The notes under the pieces: generated by a model
Seen by the model: only the letters and a program-made list of their open reading frames with translations
What the model was told of the DNA's origin: nothing
The model's database searches: none
Assembly: GCA_037355855.1 (NCBI GenBank)
Contig: CM074766.1
Location: 1,240,001-1,304,000 of the forward strand
Direction of reading: 5' to 3'
Length of the DNA stretch: 64,000 nucleotides
Origin: Pseudo-nitzschia pungens
Taxonomy: Eukaryota > Bacillariophyta > Bacillariophyceae > Bacillariales > Bacillariaceae
In this document: positions 28,562 through 40,335 of the stretch, one piece after another
Layout: every line of letters starts with the position of its first letter
How positions within the stretch are numbered: the stretch's first letter is position 1
Position numbers and translations under genes: made by a program

Positions 28562-30325
28562 TGTTTCTTGTTGCTGTTATGGTGAATCGAATCAAATCGA
28601 ATCAAATCAGTAATAATTTGTGCTCTTTTGTTGCGTTGATTAGTATAGTATAGTATAGTATAGTACAGTATCGGGTCAGGCTCCAAGAGTTCGTTGAATC
28701 CAATCCAATCCAATCCAATCCAATCAATGTCCAGAGGCCTCCGATATTTCTCCTTTCCAATGGATACGGTTCTAGTCGCGTTTATCCTTCCTTGTTCTCC
28801 AGTTGTCAGCGCTTTGTTGCGTAGATTGTTGTGGCTCTTGTCCCAACGTCGGTGCTCGCTGTCTTCTTTCTTTCTTTGCTTGTTGGTCAATGTCAGCCAA
28901 TGAAAACGTGCAACCCGGGACAGAAATTGCGCCTAGAATTAATTTGTGATCGGAACGGTGAACTGCACTCGAATGCACTGCTCTACCAAGCTCACGCCTT
29001 CGACGGTTCGCTTCTGCTTGGCAGCTCGATCCGAATCTTTCGATCGTTTCGTATTTTATTTTATTCGAACGCTTCTACCTTTGCTCCAACCGAAGATCAA
29101 GCTATTGTGTGATTGTGTGTGTTTCTCTGCTAATACTTGTGCTTCGACAACAACAGAGTTAGGCAAAAGATAACAAACACGATCAATCTCGTCGATCCAA
29201 TCTCCGAGACTCGGTTTGTTTTACCTGTGTTGCTTGCTTGCACAAGTGGTGCCGTATGCGCAGGGTGCGATGGAAACACACTTCCGCGGATTTGTTTTGG
29301 ATCAGAGGAGGGAGTGCCGAGACTCCTCTCTTGCTTTGCGGTGGGGGGCAGGTGCGTTCCTCGTTTATTGAGATGAGGGTTTGCGTGATGTGGAGCATGA
29401 AAGCAAGCCTAGCAAGAGCGCAAGGCAAGCAAAACAAGCAAGCAAACACGGCGTTAGAGGCGGGCGAGTCTATCAATTCTTCCCCTCGTAGATACTCGTA
29501 TATTAACGTACGAGTACACTCTGAGAGATATTTTTGGCGTTACAGTGAACTCTTCCCGGATACCGTGTAGAACTTCTTACCGGGTTTACGTAGGAATAGG
29601 TCGTGCTTATGTATATGTGCGTGGTTCCTTGCTGGCTACGGAGAATTACAGCGTAGTGTTGGAACATTGCTTTAATTTCCCAAGTTTTAAGGCTTGCATG
29701 GCGGCAGGAATCCGAACTCGATTACCATGTGTATCCGTTGAATTATGTTTTTAGTGACTTTGGTTCCTAAGTATTTTTGAAATTTCTCAATTACTTAGGA
29801 AGTTGAGTCCTTCAGGGAATTGTTGAATTGGATTTTCAATTCGACCGTGCTATCGAAGCGGAGAACCAAAAAAAAGCGGCGCGTGAAATAAACTTCGCCA
29901 GATTCCCAATGGAAAACTTGGCGCAGCGTCATTGTTCTGACTCTCGACACCAAAACAATGATGCATGATTCATTCGACTCGACTGGTCTTCGTCACAAAG
30001 ATCGGTATCTTTCTTCCATACCGGTACCGTTATTGTGCCAGTTCGACCAGAGATGTGTACGTCTAGCCGCAACAAGATACAGCACATACGTACGGTACCA
30101 GAGCAGCATGCAGAATGCAGAGTGCAGAATCATCATCATTCTACCGTATGGAAACGCAGGATGAATCCCGATTGCGAACAGTGGGGACCCGCCACTCACC
30201 ATCCCTAACCATCGACGCTGTATCGAATCGCCAATCGGTTGTTTCCCCGCTCCAATCGAGCCCACACGTTACGTTACGTTCCGCTCCGTTCCGATCCGTC
30301 CCTCGTCGTTGCCGCAACCCTCGCC
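28562..30325. other. Intergenic with pentamer repeats
   Basis: No gene supported. Immediately upstream of the minus-strand start are (ATCGA)n/(AATCA)n at 28575-28608, (TATAG)n at 28645-28670, and (AATCC)n at 28697-28723. Several 70-110 codon frames (for example 29238-29570) show no domain. Confidence 0.5.
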
Positions 30326-30790
30326 ATGTCGTCGTTTCGGAGGTGGGATCCCATCGGCGACGCGGCGCGCCTCCTGGACCTTCCCACCACCGGTCGTCCC
30401 TCGAAGGAGGAGATCGAGCGCGCATTCCGGATGGCCGCCAAAAAGTACCATCCGGATCGCAAGCACGACCGCCCGGACGCGCTACGGTTCCGGAGATGCC
30501 TCGAAGCCCGCGATCTGTTGCTGGATCGGTTCCACGGATCGGGCGGAGCCCGCGTCGCGGGGACTCGCGCTCCTAATAATCGACCGCCTCCCCGTCCGCA
30601 CGGGGCGGGGATGCACGGGGGCGACGGCGTGTTCGCAAAGGGATTTCCGTTTCAGACGCTGCATTTGCTGACCACCAGATCCAAGGTGGTCGTCAAGGGC
30701 GCAACGGGAGTCTTGATCTTGGCAATGGGGCTGTACGACGGGTACAGGCGACACCAAAACAAAAAAGCGATCGCAAGGGAAGGCCCGTGA
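30326..30790 (+). CDS. Small J-domain protein with a C-terminal membrane segment
   Basis: A 154-residue DnaJ-like co-chaperone candidate. The J domain covers residues 12-70: ARLLDLPTTGRPSKEEIERA (helices I and II), KKYHPDRKHD with the HPD tripeptide at 42-44 that stimulates Hsp70 ATPase, and a third helix with FRRCLEARDLLLDRF. A Gly/Pro/Arg linker follows, then a hydrophobic stretch (VVVKGATGVLILAMGLYDGY, about 121-140) and a basic tail. This suggests a membrane-anchored J protein. The frame is open 29 codons upstream, but I prefer the Met at 30326, in a CGCCATG context right before the domain. No zinc-finger or G/F-rich client domain is present. The membrane it sits in is not determined. Confidence 0.8.
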   Translation: MSSFRRWDPIGDAARLLDLPTTGRPSKEEIERAFRMAAKKYHPDRKHDRPDALRFRRCLEARDLLLDRFHGSGGARVAGTRAPNNRPPPRPHGAGMHGGDGVFAKGFPFQTLHLLTTRSKVVVKGATGVLILAMGLYDGYRRHQNKKAIAREGP

Positions 30791-32119
30791 TGGTCCGTTT
30801 TGTGGCAAAGTAATGAATCCGGAATACTAACAGCCGAGGGGCGCACTATCACACGGTGCAACATGCGTAATTGGAAAGAGACGGCAATGAAGTTGGCTTC
30901 GTTACCGTCTTGATCGGTTGGAATCATCTAGATCACAAAAGCATTTACTTCATTTCGCACACGTCGTCGACACTGTTCAATCCGCACCGCAAAAGATCGC
31001 ACCACATTTCCATCGAACCGAGGTTGGGATGAGTCGGGTCCAACGACCCAACGAATTTTGGTTCGATCGATCTACCATCGGTCAACATGTTGGAATGAAA
31101 AATTTGCCCGGCTCGATTCTCCAAGGGGACAGCGCAAAATCGAAATTTTCAGTGACGAAACCGAAAATGTTGCAAAACGTGCCTCGGTGCTACCGTACTC
31201 CACACGCTGATGCAGGTTCCCCGAAAAGCAAAAAGTCGCAAATTAGCGTTCAACGAAGAAAGAGGATCCGAACGAAATGCCATGTGCAAACTCACAATTG
31301 GTCGTCGATGCGAACATATTATTCTGATGCACATGTCAGGAAGGCCTCTCAAAAGAAAAGCATCGTTTTGAGACAGGTCAAAACAAAACTCTTTGGATTT
31401 CTTTTCGACGACTCCTTCTCTAGAAAACATTCAAACACAGTTTGACAAAAAGGGGTGGAACATACCCTCATCAAATGGAACAGTACATTCAAACCTCATT
31501 TTCATACATTTAGTCTTTTCTACGCGTAATCCATTGCTTCATATGACAAATTTAGTGTACAGACTCATCGCTTTTCATGGCAAAATTCCACGGCCAGTGC
31601 CACCAAGTGGAACATTGCCATTCCCAACAAGCTAAATCTAGTAATCATGTCGTTCATCTATGATTACATCCTGATCATCTCACAATCGATCTTTCAAAAG
31701 TGTGACGTCTCTATCATCTACGGTACTATGTCTTACGAAGTGTGTAGTTCAAAGTTGTAGCTTTCTCTATTCTTATCTCGTTCTAAGGACGATAATACAG
31801 TAACCTTAATACGGTATGATGGAAGTTACTTCGTGTTTTATTGTTCGTCTCCGTTTTCAAAGTCGAGTTAGTCGTCGTTAGGGTCCTTTATTTTTTTTTC
31901 GAAAAAACTGTTCGACCGTCGCCCTCTTTTCGGACCCGAAAGGTTACGTACTTATCTCAAAATGCCAACACCAACATCAACTTGCGATCCTTTGTCAAAC
32001 ATCATTCGTTCTTCCTTTTCCGGGAACGGAGAACCCATTCGAATCAACGATCATCAACGCGATTCACTCACGACGCGCCTACTTTACTACTACGTCCGGA
32101 GATAAATAATACAGCAACC
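30791..32119. other. Intergenic with one uncertain open frame
   Basis: A 175-codon plus-strand frame (30918-31445, MESSRSQKHLL...) and an overlapping one (31393-31635) are open but show no domain and no codon signal I can judge by eye. I do not call them. A CAGTAACCTTAATACGG motif lies near 31798. Confidence 0.4.
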
Positions 32120-32581
32120 ATGACAATGCAACGTAGGAATCTGTCACGAGGAATTCTCCTCCTTGCTCTGTGCTTCGAAGCGGTCTCGGGATTCCAGCAG
32201 TGTGCGCTTTCCGTGCGGTCGTCGTCGCTCACACCGTTGCCAAAGGGCAACAGCCCGGTGGTCCGTTTCCTTTCCTACCAACCCCCGCAGTACGACGAAA
32301 ACGAGTTCGACCCCACGCCATACGGTGGTGCGGACAACTACAGCAGCAGCAGCAACGTCGACGAGCCGGAGCCATTGCCGGCCCAGTCCATTCCCAAGCT
32401 GCAAATCCCAAAACCATCCCTCTCCGTTCCAGAAATCGATATCAAGGAAACCCTGAAAAAAGTCGCTCTATTGGCGTTGACCGTCCTGGCCTTTATCGCC
32501 ATCCAAAAAGGAGGGTTGATCCTATCCGAAATGTTCACGCCCGAGCTAAGCGAAGAGCAAGTGAAAAATTTTGTGCTCTAA
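32120..32581 (+). CDS. Small membrane protein with plastid-type bipartite leader
   Basis: 153 residues, no named family recognised. I start it at MTMQRRNLSRG because it begins a signal peptide (GILLLALCFEAVSG) followed by FQQ. The cleavage context ...VSG|FQ places Phe at +1, the hallmark of the ASAFAP-like motif that sends proteins into diatom plastids. A Ser/Arg-rich stretch follows (CALSVRSSSLTPLPK), as in transit peptides. The mature part is Pro/Tyr/Glu-rich. It then has one hydrophobic segment (VALLALTVLAFIAIQKGG, about residues 119-136) and a short acidic tail (ELSEEQVKNF). A single-pass thylakoid or envelope protein is the best inference. The frame extends 93 codons upstream without another convincing start. 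Confidence 0.75.
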   Translation: MTMQRRNLSRGILLLALCFEAVSGFQQCALSVRSSSLTPLPKGNSPVVRFLSYQPPQYDENEFDPTPYGGADNYSSSSNVDEPEPLPAQSIPKLQIPKPSLSVPEIDIKETLKKVALLALTVLAFIAIQKGGLILSEMFTPELSEEQVKNFVL

Positions 32582-32938
32582 AGGCGATGAGTTTTTCGAT
32601 GTCAAAAAACGAAGAGATTGTGTTTTTGCACGCATTTGGCAACGAAACCCAAAACGAAACAGGAACGACTACAACGATTTAGTACTCATGCAAATCAGTA
32701 CGGAGGATGTGTGTGACACAGGGATGAGCTGCAAAAACCGTAGAATTGAATCTAGCAGTCGGTGACATACAAACCACAACAAATTAAATTAAGTTTGCGC
32801 TGAATAGTTCGACAACGAATCCATGGATTGGTATTTTGAAGTAGCAGCGAAGGCTTTGCATCTTTTCTCGAGATCGGAATGTCGTGTTTGCTTGGAACCA
32901 TTGTTGAATGAATCGAATCGAAGACCCATGGTTGAGAA
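32582..32938. other. Short intergenic gap between convergent genes
   Basis: 3' flanks of the plastid-type protein gene and the sugar-kinase gene. No further gene seen. Confidence 0.6.
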
Positions 32939-34315
32939 CTACGAAGACGGAGACGAGAACCGGCGATAGGTTGTCACCAGTCCAAACTCGTTGCCGACGT
33001 TCCCCGGGAAAATAACTACCGGCATGCTTGAATACCTCGGGTGATCGGAGGGACATTTTACAACACTGCAGCCGGGCAATATCTGGCCCAGTACCCGCGA
33101 GGTTCTCAGCGCGAGTCCCTTGCTCAGCACGTCGTTGCTGGTGATTCCCCCCTTGCTGATCAAAAAGCCCAGGGTCGGAGGCAGGCGTTCGACGACGTCC
33201 ATGAGGAACCCCGAGACGCTTTCCCCGAATTGCAAGCGTTCCTGGTCGGAGCCAAAGTCGGTTAGCTCGGTGCGGCTCGTGTAGATGACGGGCGTCGTCC
33301 CCGCCGCGTGCACGTCTTCGATCCGCGCCAGCGTCTCGGCAAGCATCTCTTCTTGCTCGTTTTTGCGGATCCGTTCGACGTCGATCTCTAGCCCCACGAC
33401 CGAGTCCTCTTTGAGCAGCTCGATGAGTTGCAGCGAAGTCTTTTTCACGTGCGACCCCACCACAATAGCGCCGGGGCGACCATCCCTCACGTATTGGCAC
33501 ATGTCTTGGGCCGGAATCGGTTGCGGGGGCAGCATCGCCAGGGACGTGAGAATGGAAGCGCCGCTCCGGAAGAGAAATTTTCGGGGGCGATCTCCACTGC
33601 TCGCAGAAAGCGCAACCACGTCTTTGAGTTGCTTGGCAAAGTTGTCCAGATCCGATTGTTCCTCGCAGTCCACGACGCAACACGTATTGTCGCTCAGGGA
33701 CAACAGCCGATCGCTGCAATCCCCTTGGACCTCGCTCAGGGTAAAGTGCTCGACCTGTTCGGAAGGGATCTGTCCCTTTGTCTTTTCGGCAACGTAATCG
33801 GGGAGATAGGCCGTCGTGTATCCAAAGACCGAATCCTTGGCAAATTCCGTTTCGTGACAGGGGATGAGTTCTTTGTTGTCACCCGAGAAAAGATAGTGCG
33901 TCCCGTTGCGGGTGATTCTGTCCCCCTCGAAAAAAGCCGGTATCAAAAAATGGGCATCAAAGGGACCGAGCTCCTCGGAAATGATGTTGGTTTCCACGGG
34001 ATAGTGGCCACGGAGGGTGGAGTCCGATCGGCTGACCAGTATCGGATTTATGGTGATGTTCTCGATTGTGGTTAGGGCCGATTTCAAATTCTGACAAACC
34101 TCTCGGGTCACGTCCGCTGCCCGGCCCGGGGACATGCCTCTCGTGTTCGTCAGGACGAAAAACAAGGGAGAAGAGTCGTCCGTGAGCGCTACCTTGAGCG
34201 TTTCGACGTCCCATTTCGTCAAGAGCAAGCAGGAATGAACGGTTTGGGATCCGGTCGGATCGTCGTCGAGAACGATGATTTTTGTCGTTGTCGTGGTGGT
34301 GGTTGTAGAAGCCAT
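32939..34315 (-). CDS. Four-carbon acid sugar kinase (DUF1537/OtnK-YgbK family)
   Basis: A kinase-fold enzyme family that phosphorylates four-carbon sugar acids such as threonate, erythronate or 3-oxo-tetronate. The N-terminal substrate domain begins KIIVLDDDPTGSQTVHS and carries FFVLTNTRGMSP, the SRSDSTLRGHYPVET loop and FLIPAFFEGDRIT. The C-terminal nucleotide domain contains AIVVGSHVKKTSLQLIELL, LGFLISKGGITSNDVL (Gly-rich), and the end motif LPGCSVVKCPSDHP then VVIFPGNVGNEFGLV. The 458 residues match the usual 420-480. The start at 34315 (MASTTTTTTTTKII) is chosen over an in-frame Met 13 codons upstream (34354), as that extension is short and Lys-rich. No targeting peptide is evident. The family is mainly bacterial; the gene has no intron. 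The exact substrate cannot be read from the sequence. Confidence 0.9.
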   Translation of the reverse strand: MASTTTTTTTTKIIVLDDDPTGSQTVHSCLLLTKWDVETLKVALTDDSSPLFFVLTNTRGMSPGRAADVTREVCQNLKSALTTIENITINPILVSRSDSTLRGHYPVETNIISEELGPFDAHFLIPAFFEGDRITRNGTHYLFSGDNKELIPCHETEFAKDSVFGYTTAYLPDYVAEKTKGQIPSEQVEHFTLSEVQGDCSDRLLSLSDNTCCVVDCEEQSDLDNFAKQLKDVVALSASSGDRPRKFLFRSGASILTSLAMLPPQPIPAQDMCQYVRDGRPGAIVVGSHVKKTSLQLIELLKEDSVVGLEIDVERIRKNEQEEMLAETLARIEDVHAAGTTPVIYTSRTELTDFGSDQERLQFGESVSGFLMDVVERLPPTLGFLISKGGITSNDVLSKGLALRTSRVLGQILPGCSVVKCPSDHPRYSSMPVVIFPGNVGNEFGLVTTYRRFSSPSS

Positions 34316-35767
34316 CGCGATGATTGCTTTTTTTTTTCGAACCTTCGATCTCAAAAATTGCGATTTCTGTAGGAACGGACTCTGTTACAGTTCGTTTTGA
34401 TGTTGTCGTATGGGTGAATACATGTGCGTTGTGTTGTACAAGTAAGGTAAGACCTTACCGTATTCCGTAGATGCCAAACAACAACCGTCGATGGCAACGA
34501 TTCGGTCGTTGTTCGTGGATTGCTAAAAAAATCTTCACAACATGTCAGTCAGTGGGTCATCCTACTGTAATCGTAAAGGACGTCGAACGCCGGCGGAACG
34601 AAGGAGCTGATTCTAAAGTACAGATCTAGTTTTCAAACAAAACAAAGCTGTAAGTAATCTTCTATCTATGCTGGTATCTCTCCCGGTATCACCAGGAAAA
34701 GTCTCTTCTTTCAGAAGCATCAGCAAATCATTGAGGTACAGTGCTATGATGGATTTTCTGTTCCAAATGGGGAGATAAAGAGACAAAAGGGAAGCGAATG
34801 AAGAAGAGAGAAGTATTAATTGTCGACCGCGCTTGTTTTTCTTGAATCTGATTCACGTCCTCAGAGGGACAGCAAATCATGTACTATAGTACTATGACGG
34901 CAATCTCAACCAAAACCAATGTTCCCACACCAAAGAGGCTTTCCTGACTATGACCTAAGGTTAGTATATTCTGCCATTGCAACGACAAACTTTCTGTGCC
35001 CAACAAAGGGTTTTGATATTAGTACTAGTAGTGGTGAGGATGCTGGTGGTTGTTGTCCTTTAGTTGTTGCATGCGGATCGCAATCCGAGGGAGAGAGAGA
35101 CTTGTTTCCGAACCGAACAGAATTCCACGACCTGTTAGCTACCACCCAGAGTGGAATTCAAAGGCGCTGCGAGAGTCAAAAAGTCTGTGGCAAGCCGTCG
35201 TCGTGATTGATTCGACCTGCGATGAGGCGGTCGACTGAATTGTGCAGTCTAGTACTACTGGGAGTGTATTCGGTATTCTCTTTGTTCGAGATTCAGACAC
35301 GTGCTACGTGGGTTCGATCTTGTGGATTCTGTGGACTTTTCTTGGTGGGTTGGTGGGTTGGTTGGTTCTTTCCCCGGCACCAAAGTTGCTCCGATGGGTC
35401 AGCCCGGTCCAGTCCAGTCCAGTCCACTCTAGTCCAGCGATGTACCAGCGATCGGCGGGCGGGTGTTGCGGGTCGAAACGGGCCCACTCCACGGACCAGC
35501 AAGCTGTCTGGTTGGTTCGCGATCGGTCGCCAAAAGATGGTCTCCGTCACTGGCTTGGTTCTCGTTGCTCGTTGCTCGACTCCGACGTCGCTGCTGGAGG
35601 AAGCCATGGATGATGACGATGGTGTTTGCGACATCCTTCGTCGGATGGGTACTACTACGTTGCTGGCTGATATCGTGGGGTGTCGTCTCCTGGTCTTTGG
35701 TGCCATAATAATATATTAATAATATAGTATAATAGAATAGATATAGTATAGTATAATAGAACAGAAT
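34316..35767. other. Intergenic
   Basis: No gene supported. It holds a GTAAGGTAAGACCTTACCG motif at 34442, ACTAGTAGTGG near 35025, (GTCCA)n at 35408-35437, and an AT microsatellite (TATAGTATA-type) at 35713-35762. Confidence 0.5.
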
Positions 35768-36780
35768 ATGAGTTCCCCACTAGGGTCGGAAACTCGGAGA
35801 CATTGCTCTGTGGCCGTGGCCGTGGCCGCGCTTGTGTCGCGTGCCATTTGTGTGGTTTCGATTCGAGAACCAAGGAATCGAAAGGAATCAAAAGGAATCA
35901 AAGTGAATCAATCTATCGTTCCGAGATCCCCTCCGGACGCAAAGGAACCCACGATGCGGCTCTGCTCTTTTCCCGAGCGGATGATGCGATACCGTTCGTC
36001 TCGTCCCGTGGTGATTGCTCGCGACGGCAACCGCGGCCACCACACCCCGCACGCGGATCGACTCGACTCGACTCGCCCCGCCCCAACGCGCTTCCGTCCG
36101 ACGCGACTTTTAGCACGCAAACGGACGAGAACGCGTCGCTCGCCAGCAATGGCAATGCCAATGGCAGTGGCAATGGCGAGCGCGGGTTCCGGGGTCCCGG
36201 TCCAATCGTCCGGCAACCGCATCCGCGGACGCTTTTGCGCTCTCCGTGGGCGGTGCCGAGGACGATTGGTTCGTGATTTTGATCGCACACACGTTTGCAA
36301 CAGAGCCGCTGCAGCACGGTAGTCTCCCGCGTGCGTGCGCATGGTGGTCCCCGAACGGAACGAGCACCTCGCTGCCTCGCCGTTTCTTTCCTTTCTTCCC
36401 CGAGCGGTTCCCACTTTCGGTGCGAGGAAGTCTCTCGATCCCGATAGGACGAGGTTACGATACGATACGATACGATGCGATACGAGTACGATGCGTTGCG
36501 ATACGAGTACGATGCGTTGCTTCCGATACGAGTACGACGCCCCCGCCGATTGGCAAACGTCACCATCACCATCGCGGTCATCGTCACCGGCAACGGATCG
36601 CTCGACAATCAACAAGCATGCCTTTCTTCCAAGCGGTTTCCACTCACGATCACGATCACGATCACGATGCGTCACTCTCGAAACTCCTCCACTGCCACCG
36701 AGGCCAATAATCATCATCATCATCATCATCATCAGCGGATCGCTTCATCAACCGCAGCTACCAATCCACAATAGACGTCA
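35768..36780 (+). other. Possible but unresolved coding region
   Basis: Both strands are open in several frames because the DNA is GC-rich and repetitive. On the plus strand two protein-like stretches lie in different frames: TDENASLASNGNANGSGNGE (about 36120-36180) and ADAFALSVGGAEDDWFVILI then AHTFATEPLQHG (about 36220-36320). They could be exons of one small gene, but I found no convincing donor/acceptor pair. (CGATA)n/(CGAGTACGATG)n tandem repeats follow at 36455-36540, and (TCATCA)n at 36709-36735. Confidence 0.2.
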
Positions 36781-38336
36781 TCCCAAAGAACAACGGCATC
36801 ACAGCCGTGTTGCTAAAACTATCATTTGAGAATAATAATATTCTAGTATCCTTTGTGAGTTATTCGTCAAGCAAGCCTTCCGTTCAAATACCTCGGTCCG
36901 CAGTCGACGAAAAGAGAGAGGAGTATTTTCCGTTTCCTCGACTTTTCATCCATCCCACCGATGATGATTCGATGTTTTCGTTCGTCCACCAATCCCTTCC
37001 GTAATTTTTATCGATAAGTAATTAGTGGCTTCCAAAAGTTCAAAGTGATGCCGTGGACCAATCAAAATCCGAAACTTCCGTGCGCAGTTCAACTCGGACC
37101 GGTAATTATTCACAGGAAGTACATGTAAGTTACCGTACGGACCAGGTAAGTCTTACCGTAAGATTATCGTAATTACGGTACTCGTAACTTATATGTGTAT
37201 CATCCCGAACGGGACGGGACGCTTTCGGCGGTCTGCTTGCCACAAGCACGAAGTAAGATTTAATTAGAAGTAATCTTTACCGTACAGTAGTAAATTTTGG
37301 GATCCACTCACATACCAAGGACTAACCTTGTATGTATTTTTTTGTCCGCACCAACGATGTTCGAAAATACTACCAAATTGATACTTGTACATACGGTATT
37401 CGCCGTTGCGAAATCTTTCCATCCGTGTAAAGGGGATGGCACCCTATAAATCACGTGCCTTCCGTCCGGGGTCGTTTCCGTTTGAGACGCACATGCGCAG
37501 TCCCGATCAATCGTTCGGTCTCCCCAACAGAAGTTTCCATCCGAGCGCGCCGATCCTCCGCGCAAAATTCCCGCCGGAAACTACCAGCGCGCCAAAACTG
37601 CGACATTCGGTCCGTGTACCTTGTGAATACCGGTAAGTTACGATGATACGAGTTCAACCTTACCTAACACTTCTCGTAAGCACCCCACTTTCGTTGTGGC
37701 GTTGCCACGAACGGAAGGGATGAAAAAAGTATGTTTGAATCGGGTTTGGTCTTATTGGAAGGGGAAAACAGTCGTTGTCCAGGCGCCTACCTACCAACGA
37801 TCACCGACTGATCATTTTTTGTTTCGCTTCGATTTTTGAGATTGGCCGATAAACTACAAAATATTAAATACCGCACCCGTCACCACCCGGGACAACCCAA
37901 CGTCCATGTATATATATAGTACCGGTGGGCATTTCGGCATTGCGTGTCAGAGGGAGGAAAAAAAAAAAAAAAACGAGTTTTCGAGTGATTCGATCATAGT
38001 GGAAGCAACTTTCAAAGCGTCCTCCGGTTCATATCCCGCGCCCGAAACATCTCGTTTTGCGGTGTTGTTGATGTCTTTGCAAAGTCCCGGACTCTCTCCC
38101 TTTGGCACCGGGAACTGTTTGAGATCGCACGAGTGCGAATACGAGTGTGAATACGAATACGAATACGAATACGAGTAGAGGTACAAGCAACATCACCAAC
38201 AGCACCAACATCGTACAAGTCCAGGTACAGGTACAGGTACTTGCACCACTTTGAGTTTGTATTACGATTACGTATTGCTGTATTAGGATATTATATGCAT
38301 GCATGCACGCATGCATACAAGCACGGGTACCCATTC
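36781..38336. other. Intergenic
   Basis: No gene supported. A strong cluster of GTAAG/CTTAC motifs lies at 37100-37195. There is a poly-A run at 37956-37972, an (ATACGA)n run at 38133-38176, and a GCATGCATGCACGCATGC run at 38296-38316. Confidence 0.5.
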
Positions 38337-40335
38337 ATGTTTCACACCACCACAAACATCGATAGCGATAGCGACATCGATAGCGACATCGATGGCCACA
38401 TCGATAGCGATAGCGACACAACAACCACGGGCACGGAAGTGAGTGGGAGTGGAAGTGCCAGCACGAGTACAAATACAAATACAAATTCAAGCACGAGTAC
38501 CAGTAGCTATACACATACACATACTCGCACTCGCACCAGCACCAGCACCACCATTCGGTCTCTTGTTCGACCCAGAGCATCGTCTGCGAAGTGCCCCTCC
38601 ATTTTGCACGCGAGGTCCCTGTCACCGAGATCCGTGCTGTTCGAATTCGAATACCACGAGCACCACCAAGAGGAAGCCGATCCGGAACGCAACGCTGCGC
38701 AGCTCCTGCCGCATCTCTGGGAGCCCGATTTGCCGCATGCGAACTCGAACACGAACTCGAACTCGAACTCGAACACCAACTCGAATACGAATTGGGATTT
38801 CCACCAGCACGACATCCCGAGCTACGAGGATTACTTCCAGGACCAGAGCGATTCGGCATCATCCACCACATCCATCATCAGCAGCAACAACAACAACAAC
38901 AGCAACAACAACAGCATTCCGAACCTGCCGTATTCCGCGATTGCTCGCAAGCCCCGCATCGACATCGACATCGAAATGATCGGCGATTCCAAGAGACAGA
39001 CGACCCACACGCGGAGGCAACAAGCGAAAGCTCCATGCCTCCGAAGAAGAGTTCCCGTCCCGTTGCTCCGTGAACCTGCGACACCGCAAGGTATCGGGCG
39101 AGACGGTGGAATGGCTGGCGAGCAGCAGCAGCAGCAGTATCAATAGCAGCAGTGACGCTCCCTGCAGCAACAGCAACTGCAAGTGCGATCCCATCACGGA
39201 CACGGAGCGCTGCTATTGCGAGACCATCACGGTAATGCTGCCGGAACATCCCTCGCTCGCATTGCTCCATGATCGTCGTCACCAACATTATCAACATCAA
39301 CAACATCATCACCAACATCACCATCAACACCAACTCCAGCACCCGGTGGTCGAAGAACTGTGGCTGGGACCCGTCTTTGAATCCTCCGAGACGGTCCTGG
39401 CCGCGATCGCCACCCTCCCCTCCTCGGTGGTCCACCTGGACCTCGACCTGCGAAACAGCCTGCACCTATTGCCGCGGGTCCTCCCGCTCCTGTTTGCCCG
39501 GGACCACCTCAAGCGCCTGGGCCTCCGGGTCTTTGGCGACGCGGGGGCCATCGAGGTGGCCAAGTGGATCCGCAACAATCCCAACCTGGAGCGCCTCGAC
39601 CTGAGCGGGAACCGCATCGGCTCCCTCGGGGCGAGGACGCTGGTCGATGGTTTGGTGGCCCGCGGGAGCCACCACCGCGACAACGACAACGACACCAAGA
39701 ACGGGAGCGAGAGCAAGAACGAACACCGGTGGCACCTCACGGACCTCGACCTGAGCTGCAACTGCATACTCGACGGCGATCTTTTCGGACGTTTCCTGGC
39801 CCTGGACACGACCCTCACCAGCCTCGACCTGAGCTACAACTGGTTCGGGGACGGGGAGGTTGCCGACCTGTGCGAGGGCCTCCGGACCAACGCCACGCTC
39901 CGCAGGCTCGACCTCCGCGGGTGCCACCGGATCTCGTCGCGAGGAATGGAGGCCCTCCTGCGCTGCCTGGCCGGGCACAACACGTCCCTGCGCGAGATCG
40001 AGCTGCAGGCCCGCGACGACGAGCAGGCCTCGATCCTCGAAGAGATCGGCCGCTGGCTGGAACTCAACAGGGCCGGGCGGTGCCTGGTGAAGGAATCGCT
40101 GCCGGTGCCGGTGCGCGCGTCGATGGACGGGGGCGATCGCCGCGATCGGGATCGGGATGGCGATCCTTCCGCTTCGAGCGACCTCCGGGACGGATGCCAC
40201 GGTCCGAATCACCGGGAACGAGTGCCGATGGGTCTGTGGCCAACGGTGCTGGAGAAATCCAACGCGCGCCCGGATTCCGTATTCTATCTGGTCCGCGAGG
40301 GACTGGGTCCGAGGATTGCCAACTATCGACGGTGA
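38337..40335 (+). CDS. Leucine-rich-repeat protein (RNI-like)
   Basis: The C-terminal two-thirds (from 39070) is a clear LRR protein. Repeats read LERLDLSGNRIGSLGARTL, LTDLDLSCNCI, LTSLDLSYNWFGDGEV, LRRLDLRGCHRISSRGMEAL and LREIELQARDD, the 28-residue RNI type. It ends in NRAGRCLV ... MGLWPTVLEKSN ... FYLVREGLG, a tail I associate with diatom LRR proteins. The LRR frame is open upstream without a Met. The N-terminal part lies in another frame (38337-38929: Ser/Thr/Asn-rich, then WEPDLPHANSN and DIPSYEDYFQDQ). A 64-nt intron at 38930-38993 (CTGCC|GTATTC ... TCCAAG|AGAC) joins the two in phase and gives about 644 residues. The donor is weak, so the join is provisional. The first methionine is also uncertain. 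No signal peptide or transmembrane segment is seen; it probably acts as a protein-binding scaffold. Confidence 0.75.

Noticed and set aside
29690..29745. tRNA-like T-arm (minus GAGTTCGGATTCCTGCCGCC)
   Set aside because: No matching acceptor stem, D arm or anticodon stem could be paired upstream.
35908..36732. A 274-codon Arg-rich minus-strand frame
   Set aside because: It begins with poly-Met from a CAT repeat, is Arg/Ser-rich as expected for antisense of GC-rich DNA, and shows no domain.
38337..40335. A frameshift mutation in the LRR gene
   Set aside because: A 64-nt phase-consistent intron (38930-38993) joins the two frames, so a mutation is not required, although the donor is weak.
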